Shown one piece after another: positions 1-8,853 of a DNA stretch of 17,507 bases. Each line of letters begins with the position of its first letter. The first letter of the stretch is position 1. The stretch covers positions 1 to 17,507 of the forward strand of contig JAWOBE010000013.1 in the NCBI GenBank assembly GCA_046498185.1, in the 5' to 3' direction. The translations under genes were made by a program, and so were the position numbers. This DNA comes from CAYXDR01 sp046498185. GTDB taxonomy: Bacteria > Desulfobacterota > DSM-4660 > Desulfatiglandales > Desulfatiglandaceae. The notes beneath the pieces were generated by a model that had not been told where the DNA came from, ran no database searches, and was given only the letters and a program-made list of their open reading frames with translations.

Positions 1-7
1 TTTAGGA

Positions 8-1003
8 TCAGGCTTTCCTTTGAAGGAGTAGTTCGTAAGCTGCCCGAACCCGGACAAACGCTTCGTTCTCTCCACCGCGATCCGGATGGGCCTTCTTGGC
101 CTTGGCGCGGTACACGCGGGTGAGCTTCCGTCGGTCCATGGCATGGAAAGCATCGGGATCGATGCCTAGCAGGCTACACGCCGCTTTTACGTCCCCACTC
201 AAGGTGGATGCCGCACTCTTCCAGATGAAATCGTCCACATATTCCCGCGATGGGCCCTGCACAGGCTGGTCAAAATATAGGATGAGGTAGCGTACCAGGT
301 AGTCGTGGAGTCGATCCGGATCGTGGTTGTGAACCCCGGGAAAAAAGGAAAGGTCGACGTTCAAGCGGCAGAGTTTTTGAACGAACACATCGTCCACCAT
401 ATCCGGGTCCAGCGCCTCAGGGCTGTTGCGCGTGAGCAAGTGCCCGAACCGGGACTGGCAGTTCAGGGCGGTGTAGAGGTATGGCCGCGTTTCCCAGGGC
501 GAAAGCTCGCGTTCCATGTCCTCCATGATCTGCTCAATTTCGTCCCGGCTCTTGTTGAGTAGGACGTTCAGGAAGGGCCACGGACGGGCGTCCAGGTTTC
601 CGATGTCAACACGCCCGAAACGCAGGTAGTGGATTCTTCGTTTGTCAAAATCGTGAAGTGCCTGTTGACGTCGGAAAAGCTCCTCACGGGAGTAGGACTT
701 CCACGGTTTTCGCACAGGATCGGTTCGTTGGAAGCGTTCAACCACCCGCCGAATATCCGCCTCCACGTAAGGCAGAAATATAAACTCCAGCTCTCGGTCC
801 GTAAAGTCGGCTCCGAGGTCTACGAGTTCCTCTTCAAGCTCTTTACGTACGTAAAAACTGTTGCCACCGGGGTACTCGATCCAGATCCGGGGATCCGTGC
901 CCAGCTCCGTCAGCTTCCGGTGGTACCAGGTTCCGTCTTTCAAATATGACTCGCACAGCTCGTAGAGCAAGCCGCCTTTATGATGGCTTTTTCGAAGATA
1001 CAC
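8..1003 (-). CDS. J-domain (DnaJ-like) protein with unfamiliar N-terminal body
   Basis: The last ~58 residues form a J domain with the diagnostic HPD tripeptide (KKAHPDRGGENEAF), preceded by a basic helix and followed by the helix 'FVRVRAAYELLLQRK'. J domains stimulate the ATPase of DnaK/Hsp70, so this is probably a cytoplasmic co-chaperone or a protein that recruits DnaK. The ~270 residues before it are soluble, rich in charged and aromatic residues, and match no chaperone I recognise; there is no Gly/Phe region or zinc finger, so it is not canonical DnaJ. The start chosen is a GTG at 1003 (VYLRKSHHKGG...). The frame stays open to 1201, but those 66 extra residues are Arg/Ser/Cys-rich and look non-coding. 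The very N-terminus resembles the opening of IS1634-type transposases (see findings). Function beyond the J domain is unknown. Confidence 0.75.
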   Translation of the reverse strand: MYLRKSHHKGGLLYELCESYLKDGTWYHRKLTELGTDPRIWIEYPGGNSFYVRKELEEELVDLGADFTDRELEFIFLPYVEADIRRVVERFQRTDPVRKPWKSYSREELFRRQQALHDFDKRRIHYLRFGRVDIGNLDARPWPFLNVLLNKSRDEIEQIMEDMERELSPWETRPYLYTALNCQSRFGHLLTRNSPEALDPDMVDDVFVQKLCRLNVDLSFFPGVHNHDPDRLHDYLVRYLILYFDQPVQGPSREYVDDFIWKSAASTLSGDVKAACSLLGIDPDAFHAMDRRKLTRVYRAKAKKAHPDRGGENEAFVRVRAAYELLLQRKA

Positions 1004-1524
1004 GCAAACCTGCCTGCGCCGCCGGGACAAACATCTCACACCTTTGGAGCTGGTTTGAACCGCGCGGGAGAGTTGATGTTTTTCTGGTAGATCTTTTGAA
1101 CGCAAAGATCCTAACACATGGCGCCTGGCGTGTCCACGAGGAGACGAGGGTTCTTGGCACGAAAGTTCTTGAGACTTGACACACGATAACACTCCCGCCA
1201 TACTTATGACAAATCAGATCCTGACAATTTGAGCGTTGCTCGGAAGGAAAAGCTGAAAATCCGGAGTCGAAATGCCGGCGCTCGAAGGCGTCTAAATGTC
1301 TGCTTGATCAACAGCGGCATTTCTCTTTGAACGGATGGAATGATTTATTTCTCACGCTATTCATTCTTCAAGTAGCTTTCGCCATCGCCTCATAAAAGAG
1401 GGCATTCTCGATTCTTGCTTTAAAAATGAGAAGTCATAGGTGTTCACTGCAAGGGAAATCACTTACGGAAACGGCGGGCGTCGAGCCTTTCATTTCTTGC
1501 CGGAAGACAAAAAGGAGGAGAGCT
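1004..1524. other. Intergenic region between divergent genes
   Basis: These ~520 bases separate the J-domain gene (minus) from the Ig-repeat lipoprotein gene (plus), so they should hold both promoters, but I see no convincing -35/-10 pair for either. Reading frames run on upstream from both genes (to 1201 on minus, from 1426 on plus), but their translations look random. A 9-bp inverted repeat, GAAATGCCG at 1269-1277 and CGGCATTTC at 1315-1323, encloses a 37-base loop; it may be chance or a weak leader or operator structure. No tRNA, known riboswitch core or insertion-sequence end was recognised. Confidence 0.5.
1514..1520 (+). promoter_or_regulatory. Strong Shine-Dalgarno for the Ig-repeat lipoprotein
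   Basis: GGAGGAG lies 4 bases before the ATG at 1525. It fixes the start there rather than at the upstream in-frame ATG at 1426, which has no such site. The chosen start also places a clean lipoprotein signal peptide at the very N-terminus. Confidence 0.85.
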
Positions 1525-4500
1525 ATGCGTATGACGGTAACAAAACGGGCGATATCCAATATCACTGTTGCAATGTGTTTAGCCGTTTTAATGATACTCG
1601 CGGGCTGCGGCGAGAAGGAACCTCGAAGTGTAAAAATTACCCCTGAATCCAAAAGCCTTCAGGAAGGGGAATCGGTGCGATTTGAAGCTGCAGCGTTTGA
1701 TGAAGACGGCGAACGGCTGGTGGATGCAACCATTTCCTGGAGCGTGGAAGGCGATGCCGGCACCATAGATTCCGCCGGGACTTTCACCGCCGTCCAGGAA
1801 GGTGAAGCAAAGGTGGTCGCCTCAACGGAAGACATTTTCGGGCATGCCACGGTCACCGTAACACCTCTTCCTCCTAAATTGGCACGCATCAAAATTGATC
1901 CACAGGAGGCCTCTGTGGAAGTCGGCGATTCCCTGAAGTTGGAAGCGGTCGGCGTTTCAGATAAAAATCAGGAAATGCCCGATGTAGACATCGCGTGGAG
2001 CATGGAAGGGGAATCAGGCTCCATCTCCGAGGAGGGTTTCTTCGAGGCGGTAAAACCGGGGAAGGCGAAGGTTGAAGCCAAAAGTGGAGAATTCTCCGCC
2101 ACCGGCATGATCACGGTGATCCCGCCGCCTATAAAGGGTATAAACGTAAACGCAGACCGTGAAAAGGCGCTTCCGGGAAGCGTAATAACTATGACCGTAA
2201 CAGCCACATCCGACGATAAAAAACCGGCTGCCTACGCAACCGTGAATGTCGGCTCAACGAGGGAAGATCTGGTTCTTTCAACAAATACCCTTTCCCTTGA
2301 TGAATCGGGCACGGGCGTGCTGGAAGCGCATTTACCCGCGGAACCGGCTGAAGTTGAGCTGGTTTTTGAGGGTGGGGAGGCGATGCTCAAGCTGGGTTTT
2401 GAAGCGACCCCCATAGTACGAATTGAAATAGAACCTGATGCGGGGCCTTATGAAGCAGGGCAGACCGTAAATTTTGAGGCTGTTGGCTATGACGCCTATG
2501 GGAACAGCACCCCTGTGGAAGTTGAATGGTCCATCACCGGAGAGTCCGCCGGCATTGATCAAAATGGAAAAGCAATCATGAGCAAACCGGGTGAGGGGCT
2601 GGTGCTGGCTGCTTATAAAAATATGTCGGCAGGGCTCCCTTTCTCCATAGAAGCAGGGGCTCCGGCGGACGTGAAAGTAACCCCCGCAGAAGTAAGCCTC
2701 CAGGCCGGAAATGCCGTCAGCTTCGGGGCGGAATGCTATAACCGGTACGGATTTCCCTTGCTCTCCGAGGTGACCTGGAGCGTGGAAGGAGACATGGGCT
2801 CCATTTCTGAGGACGGATTTTTTCAAGCCTGGAAAACGGGAGAAGGCCGCATTGTCGCAAAAGGCGGAGATGCGTCCGGAACGGCTGATGTTAAAGTTGA
2901 ACACGGCCCCTTGGCTTCCGTGGTCATAGATATTCCCGAAGCAACCATCACCGCGGGCGAGATGATCGATCTAAAAGCCTACGGCGTAGATGCCCACGAT
3001 AATCGCTTCGAGATCACTCCGGAGTGGTTCCTGAGCAAGTCCCTGGGGGTTCTTGACAAAGAAGCCGGTACTTTTACCGCAAGATTTGCCGGTGAAGGCG
3101 AAATAAGGGCGCTGGCGGACGGGGGCGGCGCCGCCGCCACCATCAAGGTGGTCCCGGCCGAGTTGGTCCATCTCGAAATTTCTCCGGCAAGAGTGGACCT
3201 CCTGGCAGGTGAATCGGTCGCATTCGAGGTACGGGGATACGACAAATTCGATAATCGTGTCGAGATAGACCCGCAGTTTTCGCTGGCAGATGATCTCGGA
3301 CCCTTGGAAGAAGACGGGGCCTTTGAGGCTCGTAAGGCGGGTACAGCCACTGTAACCGCCGCCGCCGGCGACCTGGAAGCCAGGGCGACTGTAACGGTTG
3401 AGCCTTTTGATATGGTGCGTGTCACCATCGATCCATCCGGAGAGCTGACATTGAGCGCAGGAGACACCCGACAGCTGACAGCCCGGGGGTGGGATGAATT
3501 CGGAAACGTGGTTGCGTCTGAGACACACTGGACGGTGGTGCCTGACCTGGGGAAAATGGGGGTGCAGGGTAATTTTCTCGCAAAGAAGGCAGGTAAAGGG
3601 TCTATCAAGGCTGCCTTAACCCAGAAACGCACCGGAATCCAGATGTCTGATTCAATCGTCCTCACCGTTGACCCGGGGCCGACCGCCCGTATCGAAATTG
3701 TTCCCGACAGCTTGGAGATCAAGGCCGGTGAAGAATGCGATTTCTCCGCAACCGCCTATGATGAGTTCGGAAACCCCACAGGATCCCCGATACAATGGTC
3801 CATTGCAGGAACAACGGGCTCTATAGACGAAAAAGGAGTTTTCAGGGCCCGGCAGGCTAAAAAGACCAAGATCCGAGCCGGCGTGGACGGGGTATTCTCT
3901 CTTGCCGAAGTTGAAGTAGTGCCTTCCGAGGTTGTTTATCTCAAGATAGTTCCTTCCGATCTCTCCCTGGAAGCGGGCTCCTCCACCTCTCTCCATGTTA
4001 TGGGGGAAGATAAATTTGGGAATACCGTGGATACCGAAGTGGCTTGGAACCTCACCGACCCTGAACTTGGACGCATCAGCGGGGACGGGACGTTGACCGC
4101 GATGAAAGCCGGCGAAGCGATGGTGCTGGCGACATCGCGAAATCTGGTCGACAAAGCGACTCTTGTCGTCAAAAAGAGCGGGCTTGCCTCTATCCAGGTG
4201 CTGCCTTCATCTGTGAGGTTAAATGCAGGCGATAAAATTCAGTTCCAGGCTCGCGGAATGGATGCGGGAGGCAACGAACTGGATGTATCCCCCGAATGGT
4301 CGGTCGAAGGAGACGCGGGCGTTATCGATCAAGAGGGTAATTTCGAGGGCCGCACAAGAGGCTCCGGCAAAATACTGGCAAGTGTCGGAGACTTGAGCGG
4401 AGAGGCCCACGTGGAGGTAACCCCAGGCACGCCTGCCGAAATCATAGTTGAGCCAAGCTCACTTGATCTTTCGGCAAGTGAATCTCAAAAGCTGTCAGTG

Positions 4501-6240
4501 CAGGTGAAAGATGAGTTCGGCAACCTCATCGAGGATGCCTCCTACGCCTGGGTTCTGTCATCCGACCTGGGAACCATGGAGGAAGGTGACATATTCTACG
4601 CCCATACCGTCGGCGAGGGTGAACTTAAAATTACGTGCGGCGACGCCTCGACCCGGTTGCCGGTAATTGTGCATCCCGGTCCTCTCAGCCGCATCCTGGT
4701 GCTGCCTGAATCTCTTGAAACACAGGCCGGTGCCGAAACAACCCTCAAGGCGGAAGGATTCGACATGCACGGAAACGAAGTTTCCATCGAGCCTGTATGG
4801 TGTGTTACCGATGGTTTGGGTGTTTTTTCCGAACCAGGCGTGTTTGAAGCAAGGCACTCCGGCAAGGGATATATCTGCGCCGCGGTGGATGCGGTTGTGG
4901 GAACTGCAGGTCTCGTGGTGAAACCGGGCCCGGTGACAAATATCGATGTTCAGCCTGCAAATATAGAAGTTGAGGCGGGCAGTGAGCTTGATTTTACAGC
5001 TACGGCGTACGATGCCCTCGGAAACGAGGTTCCCGTGGAATATGAGTGGACCGTGGGGAACACCCAAACCGCCGCTATTTCTCCCCAGGGAACATTCCTT
5101 TCCCGTAGCGCCCATCGCGCAGAAATATTTGCAGCCTCAGGGGATGTCAAGGGGCGCGCGGAGGTGGAAGTTGTTCCCGCCGAGCCGATCGAGATTCAAG
5201 TAGCGCCGTCCGAGGTTTTCATGAAAGCAGGCGAACGGAAGAAACTGTCTGCTTTCGGGCTCGACCGATTCGGGAACAAAATGCCCGTTGATGTTGTGAT
5301 GAGCGTGGACCCCGAACGACTCGGCCGATTTATTGACTCCACAGTGTTCGAGGCCGGCGGGGCCGGTGAAGGCTTCATCAATGTAAAATCCGGAGACCTT
5401 CGTTGCAGCGTGCCGCTGAAGGTGTCGACGGGAGCGTTGGTTCGAATCGAAATCCGTCTCCCTGAGGGTGATATCCGGGCGGCGGAAACCCATGATCTTG
5501 TCGCTGTGGGTTTCGACGCTGGAGGCAATGAAATTCCAGTGGCTTCGCGCTGGGCTGTGTCTGATGAAATCGGCTCCATAGAAGGGGATTCCGGGCGGTT
5601 TTATGCGCGGAAAACAGGAAAGGGTGTGGTGACGGCTCGATCAGGAGAAGTGGCCGCGTTCCGGTGGATTGAAGTCAAGGCGGGAAAACTTTACAGCGTA
5701 TTCGTTTCCCCCAATCCTGAAACTCTCAAATCCGGGGAAATCACTGAATTTTCGATTGACGGGGTAGATATCGAGGAAAACCCGGTGGACATAAACCGGG
5801 ATGCCGCCCAGTGGGAGGTTGTTGGAAGGATAGGATATTTTCAGACTCCTGGCGTATTCACGGCGACCAAGATGGGTAAGGGTAAGGTTACCGCGGCTGT
5901 GGGAGATTTAATCGGGCAGTCTTATGTTACCGTGGAACCCGGCGCACCTGATCCGGAAAATTCGAGAGTGCGATTGACGTATCCTGTTCTTGCCGCGGAT
6001 GGGGCCTCTACGTCCGACATCCTTATTGTGATCAGGGACAAACACAACAACCCTGTGCCAGGGGTTGCAGTGACAATGATTTCGGACAGGCAGGTTGATA
6101 CCATCGTTCAGCCCGACCCTACCAACAAGGAGGGTGTATCGCGGGGAAGTATATATTCCGGTGAGCCGGGAACTTCAACGGTCACAGCTTTGGTAGGCGG
6201 GGCCACGATTCCCGTTAAGGCACAGGTCCGTTTCGAGTAA
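1525..6240 (+). CDS. Giant Ig-like repeat lipoprotein (Big_2-like repeats plus C-terminal Big_1-like domain)
   Basis: The protein has 1571 residues. Residues 1-27 are a lipoprotein signal peptide (basic n-region, hydrophobic core, lipobox LAGC with lipidated Cys28). The +2 residue is Gly, not Asp, which by the E. coli sorting rule favours the outer membrane. From residue ~35 to ~1475 there are about 17 tandem Ig-like units of ~85 residues. Each starts with a pattern like 'I.I.P....L.AG', then 'F.A.G.D..GN', 'W.V.G..G.I...G.F.A...G.G.I.A..G', and ends 'V.V.PG..'. Unit 3 diverges toward a Big_1-type fold. The last 96 residues are a Big_1 (intimin/invasin-like) domain, with 'DGAST', 'NPVPGVAV' and 'GEPGTSTVTA'. 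No enzyme motif is visible, so it is probably a cell-surface stalk, adhesin or structural protein. It is monocistronic and convergent with the histidine kinase. A link to the export operon is possible but unsupported. Confidence 0.88.
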   Translation: MRMTVTKRAISNITVAMCLAVLMILAGCGEKEPRSVKITPESKSLQEGESVRFEAAAFDEDGERLVDATISWSVEGDAGTIDSAGTFTAVQEGEAKVVASTEDIFGHATVTVTPLPPKLARIKIDPQEASVEVGDSLKLEAVGVSDKNQEMPDVDIAWSMEGESGSISEEGFFEAVKPGKAKVEAKSGEFSATGMITVIPPPIKGINVNADREKALPGSVITMTVTATSDDKKPAAYATVNVGSTREDLVLSTNTLSLDESGTGVLEAHLPAEPAEVELVFEGGEAMLKLGFEATPIVRIEIEPDAGPYEAGQTVNFEAVGYDAYGNSTPVEVEWSITGESAGIDQNGKAIMSKPGEGLVLAAYKNMSAGLPFSIEAGAPADVKVTPAEVSLQAGNAVSFGAECYNRYGFPLLSEVTWSVEGDMGSISEDGFFQAWKTGEGRIVAKGGDASGTADVKVEHGPLASVVIDIPEATITAGEMIDLKAYGVDAHDNRFEITPEWFLSKSLGVLDKEAGTFTARFAGEGEIRALADGGGAAATIKVVPAELVHLEISPARVDLLAGESVAFEVRGYDKFDNRVEIDPQFSLADDLGPLEEDGAFEARKAGTATVTAAAGDLEARATVTVEPFDMVRVTIDPSGELTLSAGDTRQLTARGWDEFGNVVASETHWTVVPDLGKMGVQGNFLAKKAGKGSIKAALTQKRTGIQMSDSIVLTVDPGPTARIEIVPDSLEIKAGEECDFSATAYDEFGNPTGSPIQWSIAGTTGSIDEKGVFRARQAKKTKIRAGVDGVFSLAEVEVVPSEVVYLKIVPSDLSLEAGSSTSLHVMGEDKFGNTVDTEVAWNLTDPELGRISGDGTLTAMKAGEAMVLATSRNLVDKATLVVKKSGLASIQVLPSSVRLNAGDKIQFQARGMDAGGNELDVSPEWSVEGDAGVIDQEGNFEGRTRGSGKILASVGDLSGEAHVEVTPGTPAEIIVEPSSLDLSASESQKLSVQVKDEFGNLIEDASYAWVLSSDLGTMEEGDIFYAHTVGEGELKITCGDASTRLPVIVHPGPLSRILVLPESLETQAGAETTLKAEGFDMHGNEVSIEPVWCVTDGLGVFSEPGVFEARHSGKGYICAAVDAVVGTAGLVVKPGPVTNIDVQPANIEVEAGSELDFTATAYDALGNEVPVEYEWTVGNTQTAAISPQGTFLSRSAHRAEIFAASGDVKGRAEVEVVPAEPIEIQVAPSEVFMKAGERKKLSAFGLDRFGNKMPVDVVMSVDPERLGRFIDSTVFEAGGAGEGFINVKSGDLRCSVPLKVSTGALVRIEIRLPEGDIRAAETHDLVAVGFDAGGNEIPVASRWAVSDEIGSIEGDSGRFYARKTGKGVVTARSGEVAAFRWIEVKAGKLYSVFVSPNPETLKSGEITEFSIDGVDIEENPVDINRDAAQWEVVGRIGYFQTPGVFTATKMGKGKVTAAVGDLIGQSYVTVEPGAPDPENSRVRLTYPVLAADGASTSDILIVIRDKHNNPVPGVAVTMISDRQVDTIVQPDPTNKEGVSRGSIYSGEPGTSTVTALVGGATIPVKAQVRFE
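1627..5949 (+). repeat. About 17 diverged Ig-like coding repeats (~85 codons each)
   Basis: Tandem units begin at roughly 255-base intervals, recognisable in protein by recurring 'G.F.A' and 'D.(F/Y/A)GN' motifs. The units are strongly diverged in DNA, unlike the near-identical repeats at 16312-17466. This indicates old duplications that are no longer being homogenised. Confidence 0.85.
5950..6237 (+). other. Big_1 (intimin/invasin-type) Ig domain at lipoprotein C-terminus
   Basis: These 96 codons carry the family pattern: 'LAADGAST' followed by 'I.V.I.DKHNNPVPGVAVTM', then 'TNKEGVSRGSIYSGEPGTSTVTA'. The domain caps the Ig stalk and is the most likely exposed tip or ligand-binding end. This is seen by eye only; no profile search was run. 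Confidence 0.75.
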
Positions 6241-6277
6241 TAGGGATTCTCCTGTGCTCCAGACCATGCAGAAACTG

Positions 6278-6304
6278 CTGCACGCACATGACATGTGCGT
6301 GCAG
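6278..6304. terminator. Perfect 12-bp hairpin between convergent genes
   Basis: CTGCACGCACAT (6278-6289) and ATGTGCGTGCAG (6293-6304) are exact reverse complements around the 3-base loop GAC. The hairpin sits 37 bases after the lipoprotein stop and ~120 bases beyond the kinase stop on the other strand, so it could terminate or protect both transcripts. No T-tract follows on either strand, so it is not a canonical intrinsic terminator; Rho-dependent or 3'-end stabilising roles are alternatives. Confidence 0.5.
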
Positions 6305-6427
6305 TCATCCGCCGTCGACGTTCGTCCACATTTTTCCCAGAGGGCTTATGTGTATGATAATGGCGCCGTCGTGAGCCTGTGTACATGACCAAGGCACTCA
6401 CTGTTGCCAAAAAACACACCGGACTTT

Positions 6428-8830
6428 TCAACTTTCGAGCACTTCCCGGACTTTGTTTGCCAGATCCATCATCGAAAAAGGCTTCTGAATAAATTTTACA
6501 TCAGGGTCAAGAACCCCTTGATGCGCTATCACATCAGCAGTGTAGCCGGACATGAAGAGGCACTTTATACCCGGGTGCGAAGCTGACAGTTTTTCGGCCA
6601 GGGCCAGGCCGTTTATCTCAGGCATGATGACATCGGTTATCAACAGATGGATATCATCTCGATGCCTGTTTGCGGTTTTCAAAGCTTCGACAGGCGTTTC
6701 CGCCGGAAATACTTTGTATCCGAGCTTTTCAAGGATTTTCTTTCCCATCTTGAGCAGAATGGGTTCGTCTTCCACCAGCAGCACCGTCTCATTGCCTCCC
6801 TTTAATGATTCCTGAGGGGATTGCCTTTGCGCTTCTTCGCCTTCCCCGATATGCTTGGGGATATAAATTTTGAAAGTGGTTCCTTGACCGGGCTCGCTGT
6901 AGGCATAGATATAACCCTCGTTCTGCTTGACGATGCCGTAAACCGTCGGAAGGCCCAAGCCGGTGCCCTTGCCCACCTCCTTGGTCGTAAAAAAAGGCTC
7001 GAATAGTTTATCCAGGATTTCCCCGTCCATACCGCAGCCGTTGTCACTTACAGCCAGAAGAACGTAATCACCCGGGATGGATCCCGCATGCTCAGAGCAG
7101 TAATATTCATCCAGGCTAACATTGTTTGTCTCAATGGCCACTTTTCCGACACCGCTTATCGCATCCCTGGCATTGACGCAAAGGTTGGCCAGGATTTGGT
7201 CGATCTGGGTGGGGTCCATGTTGACAGGCCAAAGATCGGCGCCCGGATGCCACACGAGCTGGATATTCTCCCCGATAAGGCGGCGGATCATCTTCAGCAT
7301 GCCTTCGACTGTGTCATTCAGGTTAAGCACTTTAGGCGAAATGGTCTGCTTGCGGGCGAAGGCCAGAAGTTGTTTTACAAGGTCCGCCGAACGTTGCGCG
7401 GCTTTTCGGATTTCTTCGAGGTCTGAATAAACTGGTTGAACAGGATCCAGATATTCCATGGCCATATCAGTATGACCCAGAATTACCCCCAGCATATTGT
7501 TGAAATCATGGGCCACCCCTCCCGCCAACCGCCCAACAGACTCCATCTTCTGGGCCTGGGCCAATTGGGCCTGAAGTTTCTCCCGCTCCTTTTCAGACTG
7601 CTTTCGCTCGGTGATGTCGTTCATGAAATTCAACGTGGCGGGTTTTCCATCCCAATTGATCAAAACAGCATTAAGCTCACCCCATTTAACACTGCCGTCC
7701 CTATGAATAACACGAAAGGAGTAGGGATGAGAAGGAATCTTCCCCTTTATCCGTTTAAGATACTGGTTGAAAACCATCTCGCGGTCTTGTGGATGAATAA
7801 ACTCAATAAACGGCCTTGCCAGAAGTTCCTCAGCGGAATAGCCGATCATAACCATGGTTATTGGATTGACGAATACCATTTTATCGTCCTGAGCAACGAA
7901 TATGGCTTCGTTCGCATTCTCGATGAGAGTTCTATATTTTTCCTCGCTCTCACGCAGACCCTCCTCTGCCTGCTTATGCCCGGTGATGTCGCGAATGGAT
8001 TCGATAGCGCCTACAATCTCCCCTTCGGAATTGTAAAGAGGTGAGGCCGTGTTCCACAGCCAAGTTGGCCCGTGGCCCATAAAATCATATAGATAGGTCT
8101 CTGAAATCAAACGATCTTCCTCTTTGCGAAAAGAGACGTAGGAAGAGGCCATTTCTTGATTCTGCTTAATAACCATATCGATCAGGACGGGTCTGCGCTC
8201 TCCATAAAAAGGAACGGCATAGAGGAAGTCGCCTTTGCCCAGCATGTCCGATGCCTTTATACCCGTAAGCGACTGCATGGCTTTGTTCCAGGCTGTAACC
8301 TCTCCCTTTATGTTAATGACGAAAGTGGCGTCGGGTAAAAATTCAATGATTTCCCTTAGGCGACCCTCACTTTCACTCAACATATCCTCCACCCGCTTCT
8401 GTTCGGTGATGTCCCGAATGATACCGGCCACCCCTATGACTTCATCATCTTTGATCACCGGAATTTTCCGGGTTTCGTATATGCGTTCCCCTGCGGCCTC
8501 CAAACCGATAACCGGCTTTCGTTCATTCATGGCTTCGGTATCCGTGGCCATACACCCCTGTGCCGCTTCTTGAGGCATCAATTCGAAATCCGTCTTTCCG
8601 AGAATCGCCGACTCCGTCCTTCCAAAGAACCGGGCATTGGCGGTATTTACAATGAGGTATCTCCCGGCCCGATCCTTAAAAAAACAGAGATCCGGCGTTG
8701 AATCAACGAACAACCGAAGTTCCTTTCTCGATTTCTGTAACGCCGCTTCGGTCCGTTTGTGATCCTCCTCGGCCTTTTCCAATTCCTCTATCCGTTTTTC
8801 CAAATCTTCATAGGTAGGCTTTTGAAACAT
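6428..8830 (-). CDS. Hybrid sensor histidine kinase (PAS-PAS-PAS-HisKA-HATPase-REC)
   Basis: This 800-residue protein opens with a coiled coil (residues ~5-40). Three PAS domains follow: ~40-145 (ends 'IIRDITEQKR'), ~155-287 (ends 'IRDITGHKQ') and ~298-412 (ends 'NDITERKQ'). Next come HisKA with phospho-acceptor His441 in 'GGVAHDFNN', the ATPase N-box 'ANLCVNARDA' (~548-557), G1 'DNGCGMD' (~596-602), G2 'GKGTGLGL', and a receiver (~682-800) with acceptor Asp733 in 'ITDVIMP' and Lys783 in 'QKPF'. No membrane segment is seen, so it is probably a cytoplasmic sensor autophosphorylating His and passing phosphate to its own receiver. No output domain or partner regulator is nearby, so its target is unknown. 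The ATG at 8830 was chosen over an in-frame start at 8899 because AGGTGA lies 5 bases upstream and the protein then starts 'MFQKPTYEDLEKRIEELEK', typical of deltaproteobacterial kinases. Confidence 0.92.
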   Translation of the reverse strand: MFQKPTYEDLEKRIEELEKAEEDHKRTEAALQKSRKELRLFVDSTPDLCFFKDRAGRYLIVNTANARFFGRTESAILGKTDFELMPQEAAQGCMATDTEAMNERKPVIGLEAAGERIYETRKIPVIKDDEVIGVAGIIRDITEQKRVEDMLSESEGRLREIIEFLPDATFVINIKGEVTAWNKAMQSLTGIKASDMLGKGDFLYAVPFYGERRPVLIDMVIKQNQEMASSYVSFRKEEDRLISETYLYDFMGHGPTWLWNTASPLYNSEGEIVGAIESIRDITGHKQAEEGLRESEEKYRTLIENANEAIFVAQDDKMVFVNPITMVMIGYSAEELLARPFIEFIHPQDREMVFNQYLKRIKGKIPSHPYSFRVIHRDGSVKWGELNAVLINWDGKPATLNFMNDITERKQSEKEREKLQAQLAQAQKMESVGRLAGGVAHDFNNMLGVILGHTDMAMEYLDPVQPVYSDLEEIRKAAQRSADLVKQLLAFARKQTISPKVLNLNDTVEGMLKMIRRLIGENIQLVWHPGADLWPVNMDPTQIDQILANLCVNARDAISGVGKVAIETNNVSLDEYYCSEHAGSIPGDYVLLAVSDNGCGMDGEILDKLFEPFFTTKEVGKGTGLGLPTVYGIVKQNEGYIYAYSEPGQGTTFKIYIPKHIGEGEEAQRQSPQESLKGGNETVLLVEDEPILLKMGKKILEKLGYKVFPAETPVEALKTANRHRDDIHLLITDVIMPEINGLALAEKLSASHPGIKCLFMSGYTADVIAHQGVLDPDVKFIQKPFSMMDLANKVREVLES

Positions 8831-8835
8831 GACTG

Positions 8836-8841
8836 TCACCT
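8836..8841 (-). promoter_or_regulatory. Shine-Dalgarno deciding the kinase start
   Basis: Read on the minus strand, AGGTGA ends 5 bases before the ATG at 8830. It supports this start over the longer in-frame option at 8899, whose extra 23 residues overlap the small upstream ORF. Confidence 0.7.
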
Positions 8842-8853
8842 GCTTTTCCCAAT

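Noticed and set aside
1004..1201. 66-residue N-terminal extension of the J-domain protein, and an overlapping minus-strand frame at 978-1184
   Set aside because: Both translations are Arg/Ser/Cys-rich with no recognisable motif, and look like run-through of non-coding DNA.
1426..1524. Longer start (ATG at 1426) for the Ig-repeat lipoprotein
   Set aside because: It has no ribosome-binding site and would bury the signal peptide 33 residues inside the protein; GGAGGAG before the ATG at 1525 is decisive.
1426..1524. c-di-GMP (GEMM-type) riboswitch leader before the lipoprotein gene
   Set aside because: The stretch has purine-rich and GAAA-like pieces, but the conserved core segments and paired stems of the class are not present.
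2332..2904. 190-codon minus-strand frame inside the Ig-repeat lipoprotein gene (and similar antisense frames at 2971-3722 and 4558-5115)
   Set aside because: These recur because the repeats have biased codon use; the products look random and lie wholly opposite real Ig units.
7436..8044. 202-codon plus-strand frame opposite the kinase PAS region
   Set aside because: It is antisense to conserved PAS coding sequence, with no plausible domain or start signal.
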